NCBI GenBank assembly: GCA_037443785.1
Contig: JBBINR010000062.1
Span: 1 to 14,366, forward strand
DNA length: 14,366 bases
Direction: 5' to 3'
Source of the DNA: JAQUOA01 sp037443785
Lineage (GTDB): Bacteria > Bacteroidota > Ignavibacteria > UBA10030 > UBA8401
The notes under the pieces were generated by a model. The model made no database searches, had not been told where the DNA came from, and was given only the letters and a program-made list of their open reading frames with translations. A program made the translations under genes and the position numbers. The stretch's first letter is position 1, and each line of letters begins with the position of its first letter. Shown one piece after another: positions 7,566 to 14,366 of the stretch.

Positions 7566-9236
7566 CTATCGTACTAATTTCTTGTATTTAATTCTATGCG
7601 GTTGGTCTGCTGAGATTCCTAATTTCTTCTTACGAAATTCTTCATACTCAGAATAATTTCCATCAAACCATTGGACCTGGCTGTCTCCTTCAAAAGCAAG
7701 AATGTGTGTCGCAACACGATCAAGGAACCATCTATCGTGAGAGATAACAACGGCACAGCCGGCAAATTCCGCCAGTGCTTCTTCCAACGCACGAAGCGTG
7801 TTCACATCAAGATCATTGGTCGGCTCATCAAGCAGCAGCACATTTGCCTCTTCTTTTAATACTTTAGCAAGATGAACGCGATTGCGTTCACCGCCCGAAA
7901 GCTGACCGACAAGTTTTTGCTGATCCGTGCCTGCGAAATTAAATCGACCAAGATACGCGCGCGAATTGACCTCCCTGGTTCCAAATCTGAAAATATCTTC
8001 GCCGCCGGAAACTTCTTGCCAGATTGTTTTTTCAGGGTCAAGCGGACGATTTTGATCGACGTACGAAAGTTTGACCGTTTCACCAATCGTAAATGTTCCT
8101 GCATCGGCTTTTTCTTGCCCGGTAATCATTCTAAACAACGTTGTTTTACCGGCACCGTTCGGCCCGATAATGCCAACAATTCCTCCGGGAGGAAGGTCGA
8201 AGCTGAGATTTTCGTAAAGCAGATTGTCGCCGAATGCTTTCGCAACATTTTCTGCTTTGATGACGACATCACCAAGCCGAGGACCTTTCGGAATAAATAT
8301 TTCTATTTCTTCGTTTCGTTTTTCATGTTCTTCGGAGAGCATTTGTTCGTATGAGGAAATACGGGCCTTGCTTTTTGCGTGACGTCCTTTCGGATTCATC
8401 CGCACCCATTCCAATTCGCGCTTTAAAACTTTCTGGCGTTTCGATTCTTGCTTTTCTTCGAGTGCCAAACGCTTTTGTTTTTGTTCAAGCCATGAAGAAT
8501 AATTTCCTTCAAATGGAATCCCTTCGCCCCGATCTAACTCCAAAATCCAACCTGCAACATTATCCAGGAAATATCGATCATGCGTTACGGCAAGAACGGT
8601 TCCTTTATATTGTGCAAGGTGCTGTTCAAGCCAGGCAACAGATTCAGCATCGAGATGGTTTGTCGGTTCATCGAGCAATAAAACATCCGGCTCTTGCAAT
8701 AACAATCGGCAGAGTGCTACTCGTCTGCGTTCACCGCCGGAAAGAACTTTTACGGGAGTTTCGCCGGAGGGGCATCGAAGTGCATCCATCGCCTGTTCAA
8801 GTTTGCTGTCCAAATCCCACGCATTAAGATGATCGATCTTTTCTTGAAGATTTCCCTGCTTCTCAAGGAGCTTATCGAAATCGGCATCGGGCTCCGCAAA
8901 CTTTGCCGAGATTTCTTCGAACTCTTTTAACAGATTGACAATCGGTTGAACTCCTTCTTCAACAATTTCCTTTACCGTCTTTGTCGGATCGAGTTCCGGC
9001 TCCTGGGACAAATATCCGAATGTAATTCCCTTTTGTGCGTTAATTGTCCCGAGATAATCTTTATCAATTCCTGCGATGATCCGAAGCAACGTCGATTTCC
9101 CGGCACCGTTTAATCCGAGGACACCAATCTTTGCACCATAAAAGAATGAGAGATAAATATCTTTTAAAACTTGCTTATTCGGCTTATGGACTTTACCGAC
9201 GCCGATCATTGAAAAAATTATTTTATTGTCACTCAC
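7566..9236 (-). CDS. ettA: energy-dependent translational throttle protein EttA (ABC-F ATPase)
   Basis: EttA is a soluble ABC-F protein that binds the ribosomal E site and couples early peptide-bond formation to the ATP/ADP ratio. The 556 residues hold two nucleotide-binding domains: Walker A GLNGAGKST (41-49), signature LSGGERRR (165-172) and Walker B LLLDEPTNHLD (186-196), then Walker A GPNGAGKTT (358-366), signature LSGGERNR (446-453) and LLLDEPTNDLD (467-477). Both catalytic Glu residues are present (190 and 471). The arm insertion (about 95-140) and the basic linker with WVRMNPKGRHAKSKAR (about 277-292), which contacts P-site tRNA, distinguish EttA from other ABC-F members. There is no membrane segment. 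The start codon is GTG, preceded by AAGGA six bases upstream; the next Met (residue 10) lies inside the conserved first strand region and lacks a ribosome binding site. The small gene downstream is probably co-transcribed. Confidence 0.95.
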   Translation of the reverse strand: MSDNKIIFSMIGVGKVHKPNKQVLKDIYLSFFYGAKIGVLGLNGAGKSTLLRIIAGIDKDYLGTINAQKGITFGYLSQEPELDPTKTVKEIVEEGVQPIVNLLKEFEEISAKFAEPDADFDKLLEKQGNLQEKIDHLNAWDLDSKLEQAMDALRCPSGETPVKVLSGGERRRVALCRLLLQEPDVLLLDEPTNHLDAESVAWLEQHLAQYKGTVLAVTHDRYFLDNVAGWILELDRGEGIPFEGNYSSWLEQKQKRLALEEKQESKRQKVLKRELEWVRMNPKGRHAKSKARISSYEQMLSEEHEKRNEEIEIFIPKGPRLGDVVIKAENVAKAFGDNLLYENLSFDLPPGGIVGIIGPNGAGKTTLFRMITGQEKADAGTFTIGETVKLSYVDQNRPLDPEKTIWQEVSGGEDIFRFGTREVNSRAYLGRFNFAGTDQQKLVGQLSGGERNRVHLAKVLKEEANVLLLDEPTNDLDVNTLRALEEALAEFAGCAVVISHDRWFLDRVATHILAFEGDSQVQWFDGNYSEYEEFRKKKLGISADQPHRIKYKKLVR

Positions 9237-9270
9237 TGATATTCCTTATCCATTGATTTATATAAACACA

Positions 9271-9304
9271 ACGAAGTCCACCCCGTAAGGCGGACTTCGT
9301 TTTT
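9271..9304 (+). terminator. terminator-shaped hairpin between ettA and the histidine kinase gene
   Basis: ACGAAGTCC (9271-9279) pairs with GGACTTCGT (9292-9300), extended by two inner C-G pairs around a 6-base loop, and the plus strand continues with T residues through 9304. This is a good plus-strand terminator, yet no plus-strand gene precedes it; upstream is the antisense of ettA. On the minus strand it would be a stable hairpin in the ettA leader, 35 bases before the start codon, with no T tract. Confidence 0.65.
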
Positions 9305-9320
9305 GGTTTCCAAGTGTTCA

Positions 9321-9328
9321 CAAATATA
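9321..9328 (-). promoter_or_regulatory. candidate -7 box for ettA
   Basis: On the minus strand TATATTTG fits the Bacteroidota -7 consensus TAnnTTTG. The expected TTTG about 20 bases upstream is only half matched (CGTG at 9352-9349). Transcription from here would start near 9315 and place the hairpin at 9271-9300 in the ettA leader. A single -7 match in AT-rich DNA is weak evidence. Confidence 0.25.
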
Positions 9329-9458
9329 CGAATTTTTCGCCGATCAGGCACGATGTATCCCGTTTCACATACGAAATTCTCTCAAGTGGATTCCTTGCTT
9401 CTCTATTCTACGTTATGTATTTTTTGGTGTCTTCATCGCTCACAAACCAAAACGTATA

Positions 9459-11090
9459 ATGGAACAGTCACAGCTTACCGTTGAGAATCTTCGATATAAT
9501 ACCGCATTCAAATATGTTCCTGATCAAAGTTTGAATGCCATCCTGAAAATGTGCCGGGAAGAAGCATTTCCTGCCAATACCATCATCTTTCAAGAAAATA
9601 CGCGTGGTGAACGGATTTATTTCATTTTGGACGGACGTATCAAAATATCAAAAGTGACGAAATACGGCGCTGAAACTGTGCTGGCATTTTTGGGTAAGGG
9701 AGATTTTTTTGGAGAAATGGAATTACTGGATGATCAAGTTCGATCTGCCAGAACAATGGCGATGGATAAAAGTACTTGCGCAAGCATCAGCAAACAGGAC
9801 TTTGACAATATTCTAAAAACGAATAACATCATCCAATTAAATATTTTAAAAAGCCTGACGAAACGGCTCCGCGCTGCAGATCAAACCATTGTTAACGAAC
9901 TTGACCGGACTGTTGAAATTTCCAAACAGCACATCAATAAATTAAATGTGCTTATCGACGCTGCGAAATCGGTTAATTCAACGCTCGATCTGGACAAACT
10001 GCTTGATGTCATTCTTGAAACAGCAATCAAATCAATTTCAGCAGACCGTGGAACGTTATATTTAGTTGATGAACTTAAAGGGGAAATCTGGTCCAAAGCG
10101 CTTCGTGGAACGGAAGTGATTGAAATACGATTGCCGCTCGGCAAAGGTTTGGCGGGATATGTTGCAAAGACAGGCGAGATCGTCAATATCCCCGATGCAT
10201 ACAATGATCCTCGATTCAATCCCGAAGTCGATAAGAAAACAGGGTACCGCACGAACAACATGTTGACGATGCCGATGCGAAATAGAGATGGAAAAATCAT
10301 CGGCGTATTTCAGATGCTGAATAAAAAGGGTGGCCCTTTCACATCACAGGATGAGGAATTCATCAATGCACTTTCGATTCATGCGTCAATCGCGATAGAA
10401 AATGCACGGCTTGCCCAAGAGATGGTGAATAACGAACGACTTTCAGCAGTCGGGCGAATGGCAAGCACAATTATTCATGATATTAAAAACCCGATGGGAA
10501 CACTTCGTGTCTATGCGCAGGTGATGAAAAAGAAATCCGGAAATGAAGAAGCCGTGAAGTTAGCTGACGAAATGATTCATCAAGTCGATCGTTTTGTGAA
10601 CATGGCGCAAGAAATTTTAGATTTCAGCCGCGGCGTCAGTTCCACGAATATGGAAGAATTGGATTTTGGTCCGGTGATGGAAGGCGTCCTCATGTTCATT
10701 GAAAAAGACTTGACCAAGGCAAATGTTAAACTTGAACAAAAATTGAATTTTGCGGGAAAAGTGAAACTTGATCAGGATAAATTGATTCGTGTTTTCTATA
10801 ACATTGCAAGCAACGCGCGCGATGCAATGCCAAATGGCGGAACCCTGTTCGTTTCAACGGAAGACAGCGACGGAATGGTGAAGATTGACTTTAGAGACAC
10901 AGGAACAGGAATGCCTGAAGAAGTGAAACGGAAAATCTTTGAACCTTTTGTTACCTACGGCAAAAAACACGGCACAGGCCTCGGAATGGCGATCGTGAAA
11001 AAGGTCATCGACGATCATAAAGGAAAAATCGAGATCGACAGCGAAATGGGAAAAGGGACAACAATTCGAATGTTCCTGCCAAAGATGTAA
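9459..11090 (+). CDS. soluble sensor histidine kinase with cyclic-nucleotide-binding and GAF domains
   Basis: This 543-residue protein has no membrane segment, so it should sense a cytosolic signal. Domains in order: a CRP-like cyclic-nucleotide-binding domain (about 15-135) with FGE (84-86) and RSA (95-97), matching the ribose- and phosphate-contacting Glu and Arg of CRP; a coiled linker; a GAF domain (about 165-320) carrying the NK-F-DE signature (Asn288, Lys289, Phe294, Asp298, Glu299) found in cyclic-nucleotide-binding GAF domains; a HisKA dimerisation helix with HDIKNPMG and phospho-acceptor His340; and a HATPase domain with N box (448-455), DTGTGMP (480-486), FEPF (494-497) and GTGLGM (505-510). 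All kinase motifs are intact. There is no receiver domain and no response regulator nearby, so the partner is unknown. The frame extends upstream to a TTG at 9303, but that lies in a terminator T tract; the ATG at 9459 starts the conserved region, though it lacks a Shine-Dalgarno. Its stop lies 8 bases from the convergent hpnE stop. Confidence 0.9.
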   Translation: MEQSQLTVENLRYNTAFKYVPDQSLNAILKMCREEAFPANTIIFQENTRGERIYFILDGRIKISKVTKYGAETVLAFLGKGDFFGEMELLDDQVRSARTMAMDKSTCASISKQDFDNILKTNNIIQLNILKSLTKRLRAADQTIVNELDRTVEISKQHINKLNVLIDAAKSVNSTLDLDKLLDVILETAIKSISADRGTLYLVDELKGEIWSKALRGTEVIEIRLPLGKGLAGYVAKTGEIVNIPDAYNDPRFNPEVDKKTGYRTNNMLTMPMRNRDGKIIGVFQMLNKKGGPFTSQDEEFINALSIHASIAIENARLAQEMVNNERLSAVGRMASTIIHDIKNPMGTLRVYAQVMKKKSGNEEAVKLADEMIHQVDRFVNMAQEILDFSRGVSSTNMEELDFGPVMEGVLMFIEKDLTKANVKLEQKLNFAGKVKLDQDKLIRVFYNIASNARDAMPNGGTLFVSTEDSDGMVKIDFRDTGTGMPEEVKRKIFEPFVTYGKKHGTGLGMAIVKKVIDDHKGKIEIDSEMGKGTTIRMFLPKM

Positions 11091-11098
11091 ATCCCACG

Positions 11099-12454
11099 TT
11101 ATTTTTTGGACAAATATTTTCCTGCGAGTGAGGCACACTCTTGCCCGCTTTGAATTGCTCCTTCAATTGTTGCCGGGAGTTTTGTATTTGTCCAATCCCC
11201 CGCCAGAAACAAATTATCAATCGCCGTCTTATGCGATGGGCGAATCTGATCAATACCAACTTTTGGCGAAAATGTTGCCCGTTTTTCTTTAATGACTAAT
11301 GAATGAATAATTTTTGCCACTGCGGCGGCAGGGTACAATCGTTTTAATTCATGATGAGCCATTGCCGCCAATGTCTCTTTTGTTTCTCCAACCAATGCAT
11401 CAGCACCGCTAATCACAATCGACAAATACATGAGCCCTTCATTTTCTCTTGCGTAAATTTTCGATTTGTTGAACACCCAATGCAGCGGCGAATCAAGAAG
11501 GGCGACACATTCTTCTTTTATAAAATGCGCATCAAACCACAAATGCAGCGTGACAATTGGCGACGAAACAAATTGATCGATGCGGTTAACGCCAATCGCA
11601 CTGCCGCTGCCAAAAATTTTGGAAATGTCAAAATACGGAACGGCAGAAATGACTGCACTCGGTCTTACACTTTCGCCATTATCCAAAATCACGCTTTCAA
11701 TTTTCGCATTACTTTGCTCAATCCTGCTAATGCCTGTATTTAATAATATTTTCCCATTTTGTTGTAGAATAAATTCAGCAGCCGGCTGCACTACCACTTT
11801 GGTTAATCCATATTTTGGGAATGCCAATGATGAGTTTTTTCGCTTCCCAAAAAAAGCCGTCTTCAAAACTTTTGCAAAGAGTGCCGCAGAAATTTTTTCC
11901 GTGGAATCATTCAATGCCCCGACGGCAATAATATCCCACAAATATTTTTTACTTTTTTCAGTTTGATGCAATTCATCCAGCCATTGGTCAACGGAAAAAG
12001 AATGTAAATGCTGGTTCGTATCTGGATTTTTCAACATGAGATCGATCCCGACTCGAATCAGTAATAGCCGGTCCGAAAACGGAAGCGTTCGAAGGCGAAG
12101 TAATCCCGCAAGGACATTCAATGGGGCAGGAAGCGGCGCAGCTTTCAATGTTATATTACGGTTAGCTTCTTTCCGGAAAATGATGGAAAGATTCTTCTGA
12201 ATGGCAAGTGTATCAAGAGCTTTGATCGTTTTTAAATATTTCAGCGTGGCGGTATAACACCCCATCATTAGATGCTGGCCATTGTCCACTTCATCACCAG
12301 TTTCGGGATGTATAAATGAATATGTTCGGCCGCCAAGATGCTGCTTTTGTTCTATCAGAAGAACTGAATGCCCTTTGGAAGAAAGTTCGACGGCGGCAGA
12401 AAGACCCGCAACACCGCCGCCGATGATGAGAACATCAGGAGAATGATTTGCCAT
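11099..12454 (-). CDS. hpnE: hydroxysqualene dehydroxylase HpnE (FAD-dependent amine-oxidase family)
   Basis: HpnE reduces hydroxysqualene to squalene, the last step of the three-enzyme HpnCDE route. The 451 residues start with an FAD-binding Rossmann motif, IIGGGVAGLSA (10-20), and an acidic end of the second strand (LLIEQKQHLGGRT, about 32-44). The C-terminus has the family's second FAD motif, NLFLAGDWTNTKLPATIEGA (about 414-433). Overall it resembles phytoene desaturases and other amine oxidases, so sequence alone would allow a carotenoid enzyme; the adjacent hpnC and hpnD decide in favour of HpnE. It is the last gene of the operon, 54 bases after hpnD. No ribosome binding site is evident before the ATG. 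No terminator is visible after it. Confidence 0.88.
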   Translation of the reverse strand: MANHSPDVLIIGGGVAGLSAAVELSSKGHSVLLIEQKQHLGGRTYSFIHPETGDEVDNGQHLMMGCYTATLKYLKTIKALDTLAIQKNLSIIFRKEANRNITLKAAPLPAPLNVLAGLLRLRTLPFSDRLLLIRVGIDLMLKNPDTNQHLHSFSVDQWLDELHQTEKSKKYLWDIIAVGALNDSTEKISAALFAKVLKTAFFGKRKNSSLAFPKYGLTKVVVQPAAEFILQQNGKILLNTGISRIEQSNAKIESVILDNGESVRPSAVISAVPYFDISKIFGSGSAIGVNRIDQFVSSPIVTLHLWFDAHFIKEECVALLDSPLHWVFNKSKIYARENEGLMYLSIVISGADALVGETKETLAAMAHHELKRLYPAAAVAKIIHSLVIKEKRATFSPKVGIDQIRPSHKTAIDNLFLAGDWTNTKLPATIEGAIQSGQECASLAGKYLSKK

Positions 12455-12508
12455 AACCGAATGAATGACAGGACAATTGGATCAATGAAATGCCGTAGTG
12501 ATGAAAAA

Positions 12509-13351
12509 TCATTTTTTGCGATTTTTCCACCAAACAGTGACAATGATCAGAACTTTTTTAAAAGTTGACACGCGGATTTTCTGTGAGAAGACATTAAATT
12601 GTGAATGCTCAATATCTTGAAGCAGCCGGAAATAAATTTCCTGCATAATCAATGCGGCAATAAACAACGGCTTGTCTTCTTCCGAAAGGTGTTGAATTGC
12701 ACTCGAAAAATAATTTCGAGCCCGTTGTGCTTCGAATTCCATGAGCTTTTTAAAATTCTCGTTGTAGACATTTCCAAGCAACTCTTTTTCCGAATATCCA
12801 AACCGTACAAGGTCTTCTTTCGGAAGATAAATTCTTCCTTTCTTGGCATCACTGGCAACATCACGCATGATATTTGTCAACTGAAGTGCGATGCCAAGAT
12901 TGATTGCATACTCTTTTGCTTCCTCATGCTTATATCCGAAAATTTCCGTGCAAATAAGTCCAACCGTTGATGCAGCGCGATAACAATACAATGCAAGATC
13001 CTCAAACGTATCGTACCGCTGCTTAACCAAATCCATTTCCATTCCTTTGATTAAGTCCTGGAAATGATGGAGCGGGATGTTAAACCGTTTGATGATCTGA
13101 GATAATTTATTGACCAACGGATAACGAGACGTTCCGGAAAGTGCGTGTTCAAATTCTTTAGCCCACGAATACAGCCTTTGCCGTTTTGTCGAAACGCTTT
13201 CCTCTTCGTCAACAATATCGTCGGCAACACGGCACCAGGCGTACACAACATTAATCGCTTCGCGTTTCGGTTTAGGAAGCAGCAAAAACGAGTAATAGAA
13301 GTTACTCCTCTTATTTTTTTCGATACTATCGGCAGTAAGAAGGCTGTCCAT
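12509..13351 (-). CDS. hpnD: presqualene diphosphate synthase HpnD
   Basis: HpnD joins two farnesyl diphosphates into presqualene diphosphate, the first step of this squalene route. The protein belongs to the squalene/phytoene synthase family. With the chosen start (280 residues) both aspartate-rich motifs are intact: DDIVDE (Asp44, 45, 48) and NIMRDVASD (Asn160, Asp164, Asp168), followed by KKGRIYLP. The N-terminal NFYYSFLLLPKPKR is characteristic of HpnD. The start is chosen at 13351 because that ATG overlaps the hpnC stop by one base (TAATG), a classic coupling arrangement. An in-frame ATG at 13363 would add four residues and overlap hpnC by 13 bases; neither has a clear Shine-Dalgarno. 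The middle position between hpnC and hpnE, on one strand, supports the assignment over a phytoene synthase. Confidence 0.88.
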   Translation of the reverse strand: MDSLLTADSIEKNKRSNFYYSFLLLPKPKREAINVVYAWCRVADDIVDEEESVSTKRQRLYSWAKEFEHALSGTSRYPLVNKLSQIIKRFNIPLHHFQDLIKGMEMDLVKQRYDTFEDLALYCYRAASTVGLICTEIFGYKHEEAKEYAINLGIALQLTNIMRDVASDAKKGRIYLPKEDLVRFGYSEKELLGNVYNENFKKLMEFEAQRARNYFSSAIQHLSEEDKPLFIAALIMQEIYFRLLQDIEHSQFNVFSQKIRVSTFKKVLIIVTVWWKNRKK

Positions 13352-14178
13352 TACAAATCCCATGCTCTGCTAAAAATTAAAATTTTATCGTCCCATTTCA
13401 GAGTTGGTCGCTGCACCCTCGTGTCATATTCCATCGCTTCGATCTTTTCGAGGATTCTCATCCCTCCATGCCATGTTAACTTCAGTTCAAATCGAAAATC
13501 GGAATTGATGAGATCAAACAACGGTCTGCCGCTTTCAAACAATTTTCTTGTCCAGTCAATTTTGTTTTTCATGAATGGGACAAAATTTATCTTACGGGAA
13601 TCGAGGGAAAGATCGGCAATTGTAAAGTTATATCGCTCGAATTCTTCACGTGGAATATAGAAACGATTTCTCCTGGTATCAACAGAAATGTCTTGCCAAA
13701 AGTTCGTTAGTTGAAGCGCGGTGCAAATATCATCGGAGAGACGTTCGGTTTCTGTGTTTGAACAGTCAAACAACTTTAACAACAACCGACCGATTGGATT
13801 GGCAGAATAGGTGCAATAATCCAGAACATCTCCAAAAGATTGATAAATTGGATTTATTGCATCCCTTTTAAATGCTGTTAAAAGATCATCAAAAAGAGAT
13901 ACCGGCAAATCATACTGATGAACCACACCTGCCAGTTTACGCATAAACTCATCATTTCCTTCTTCACTCAACGATTGGTGAAACAGATTATCCCACTCAT
14001 TCAATTGCGCAATTCTTTCTTCAGAAGATTTATTTCCTTCATCGGCAAGATCATCAGCAACCCGCGCAAAAACATAAATCAGATGAATCGGTTCGCGATA
14101 TTTTTTCTTTAAGAGAAACGAACCGACAGGAAAATTCTCATAGTGTTTTTGGGCTATTTCCAGCAGTGTTTGGCTCAT
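13351..14178 (-). CDS. hpnC: hydroxysqualene synthase HpnC
   Basis: HpnC converts presqualene diphosphate to hydroxysqualene. The 275-residue protein is a second squalene/phytoene synthase-family member, clearly different from its neighbour HpnD. The opening HYENFPVGSFLL (12-23) is typical of HpnC. Both metal-binding motifs are present: DDLADE (Asp42, 43, 46) and NFWQDISVD (Asn159, Asp163, Asp167), followed by RRNRFYIP. Length is normal. It is the first gene of hpnC-hpnD-hpnE and ends in a TAATG overlap with hpnD. The ATG at 14178 follows an A-rich stretch with no Shine-Dalgarno, and a short perfect palindrome ends just upstream of it. No transmembrane helix is apparent; family members are expected to work at the inner face of the membrane where prenyl substrates and squalene partition. 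Confidence 0.88.
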   Translation of the reverse strand: MSQTLLEIAQKHYENFPVGSFLLKKKYREPIHLIYVFARVADDLADEGNKSSEERIAQLNEWDNLFHQSLSEEGNDEFMRKLAGVVHQYDLPVSLFDDLLTAFKRDAINPIYQSFGDVLDYCTYSANPIGRLLLKLFDCSNTETERLSDDICTALQLTNFWQDISVDTRRNRFYIPREEFERYNFTIADLSLDSRKINFVPFMKNKIDWTRKLFESGRPLFDLINSDFRFELKLTWHGGMRILEKIEAMEYDTRVQRPTLKWDDKILIFSRAWDL

Positions 14179-14186
14179 TTTTTCGC

Positions 14187-14203
14187 TTTGTAGTTTCTAC
14201 AAA
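14187..14203. repeat. 7-bp palindrome just upstream of hpnC
   Basis: TTTGTAG (14187-14193) and CTACAAA (14197-14203) are perfect inverted copies around a 3-base centre. The palindrome lies 8 bases before the hpnC start codon. It could be an operator or a small mRNA hairpin limiting ribosome access. The rest of 14179-14293 shows no clear promoter. Confidence 0.45.
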
Positions 14204-14293
14204 TGCTTTGGAATTCTGTGATTATTTGGTTCACCCAAAATGAATATCGTTAATTTTTCCCCTATTTCCTTGAAAAAACGGAGGGTGCTTCCC

Positions 14294-14366
14294 ATGGCAT
14301 ATACGTTGTCATTTATACGCTCAGAATATAGAAATCATGAAAAACTTAATCAAACATATTCTGATC
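14294..14366 (+). CDS. possible start of a plus-strand gene, cut by the window end
   Basis: An ATG at 14294 opens a frame that stays open to the window end (24 codons, beginning MAYTLSFIRSEYRNHEKLNQ). It is preceded by GGAGGG with 8 bases of spacing, one of the best ribosome binding sites in the window. The gene would be divergent from hpnC. The visible part is too short to identify. A second ATG at 14337 in another frame (MKNLIKHILI) is also open but has no ribosome binding site. Confidence 0.45.
   Translation, partial: MAYTLSFIRSEYRNHEKLNQTYSD

Noticed and set aside
7872..8827. Long open frames on the plus strand opposite ettA (and similar ones opposite the cyclase, kgd, hpnE and hpnD)
   Set aside because: They lie antisense to genes with complete catalytic motifs, are rich in Cys, His and Arg as expected of shadow frames, and lack convincing starts.
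9303..9458. In-frame 52-codon extension of the histidine kinase up to a TTG start
   Set aside because: The TTG lies in the T tract of a terminator-like hairpin, has no ribosome binding site, and the encoded peptide does not resemble the sensor domain that begins right after the ATG at 9459.
12435..12512. 25-codon frame whose ATGA overlaps the hpnD stop and which ends inside the start of hpnE
   Set aside because: No ribosome binding site and no recognisable peptide. It could be a coupling peptide, but an ATGA overlap in such AT-rich sequence is easily chance.
11099..14178. A carotenoid gene cluster, given two phytoene/squalene synthase-like genes and a desaturase-like gene
   Set aside because: Two different synthase genes next to one amine-oxidase-type gene is the HpnC-HpnD-HpnE pattern, and each protein has the N-terminal signature of its Hpn family.

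Overview
The window looks like an ordinary chromosomal segment of a moderately AT-rich Gram-negative bacterium in the Bacteroidota/Chlorobiota/Ignavibacteriota (FCB) group. This rests on four things: a PorV/PorQ-family outer-membrane protein, a fused E2-E1 2-oxoglutarate dehydrogenase, an HpnC-HpnD-HpnE squalene operon, and at least one promoter matching the Bacteroidota form (TTTG, 19 bases, TAnnTTTG). Several genes also have clear Shine-Dalgarno sequences, which fits an Ignavibacteria-like lineage better than classical Bacteroidetes. This placement is inference from gene content; no rRNA or other marker gene is present.

Layout, left to right. Bases 1-1092 (+) are the 3' part of a membrane-anchored class III adenylate cyclase. 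It converges, with an 8-base gap, on a minus-strand pair: a PorV/PorQ-like outer-membrane protein (2720-1656) followed directly by a putative lipoprotein (1655-1101). The PorV-like gene has a good Bacteroidota-type promoter and a leader carrying two inverted repeats, the second shaped like an intrinsic terminator. A divergent small monooxygenase-fold protein (2967-3284, +) then converges on the large kgd gene (7034-3387, -), with a strong bidirectional terminator between them. Further right, the minus strand carries ettA (9236-7566), a translation regulator, and a second small dimeric alpha/beta-barrel protein (7534-7223). Divergent from ettA is a soluble histidine kinase (9459-11090, +) with cyclic-nucleotide-binding and GAF sensor domains. 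It converges, again with an 8-base gap, on the hpnC-hpnD-hpnE operon (14178-11099, -). At the right edge a further plus-strand gene probably begins at 14294.

How the genes work together. HpnD, HpnC and HpnE form the complete three-step bacterial route from farnesyl diphosphate through presqualene diphosphate and hydroxysqualene to squalene, the precursor of hopanoids; no squalene-hopene cyclase is visible here. Kgd supplies the 2-oxoglutarate step of the TCA cycle. The cyclase and the histidine kinase could be the two ends of a cAMP signalling route, but they lie about 8 kb apart and that link is inference. I found no tRNA or rRNA gene, CRISPR array, insertion sequence, phage gene or integration site. 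No stretch over 300 bases lacks a gene. I do not see a clearly new multi-gene system; the most interesting items are the dual-sensor kinase and the hairpins in the two divergent intergenic regions.
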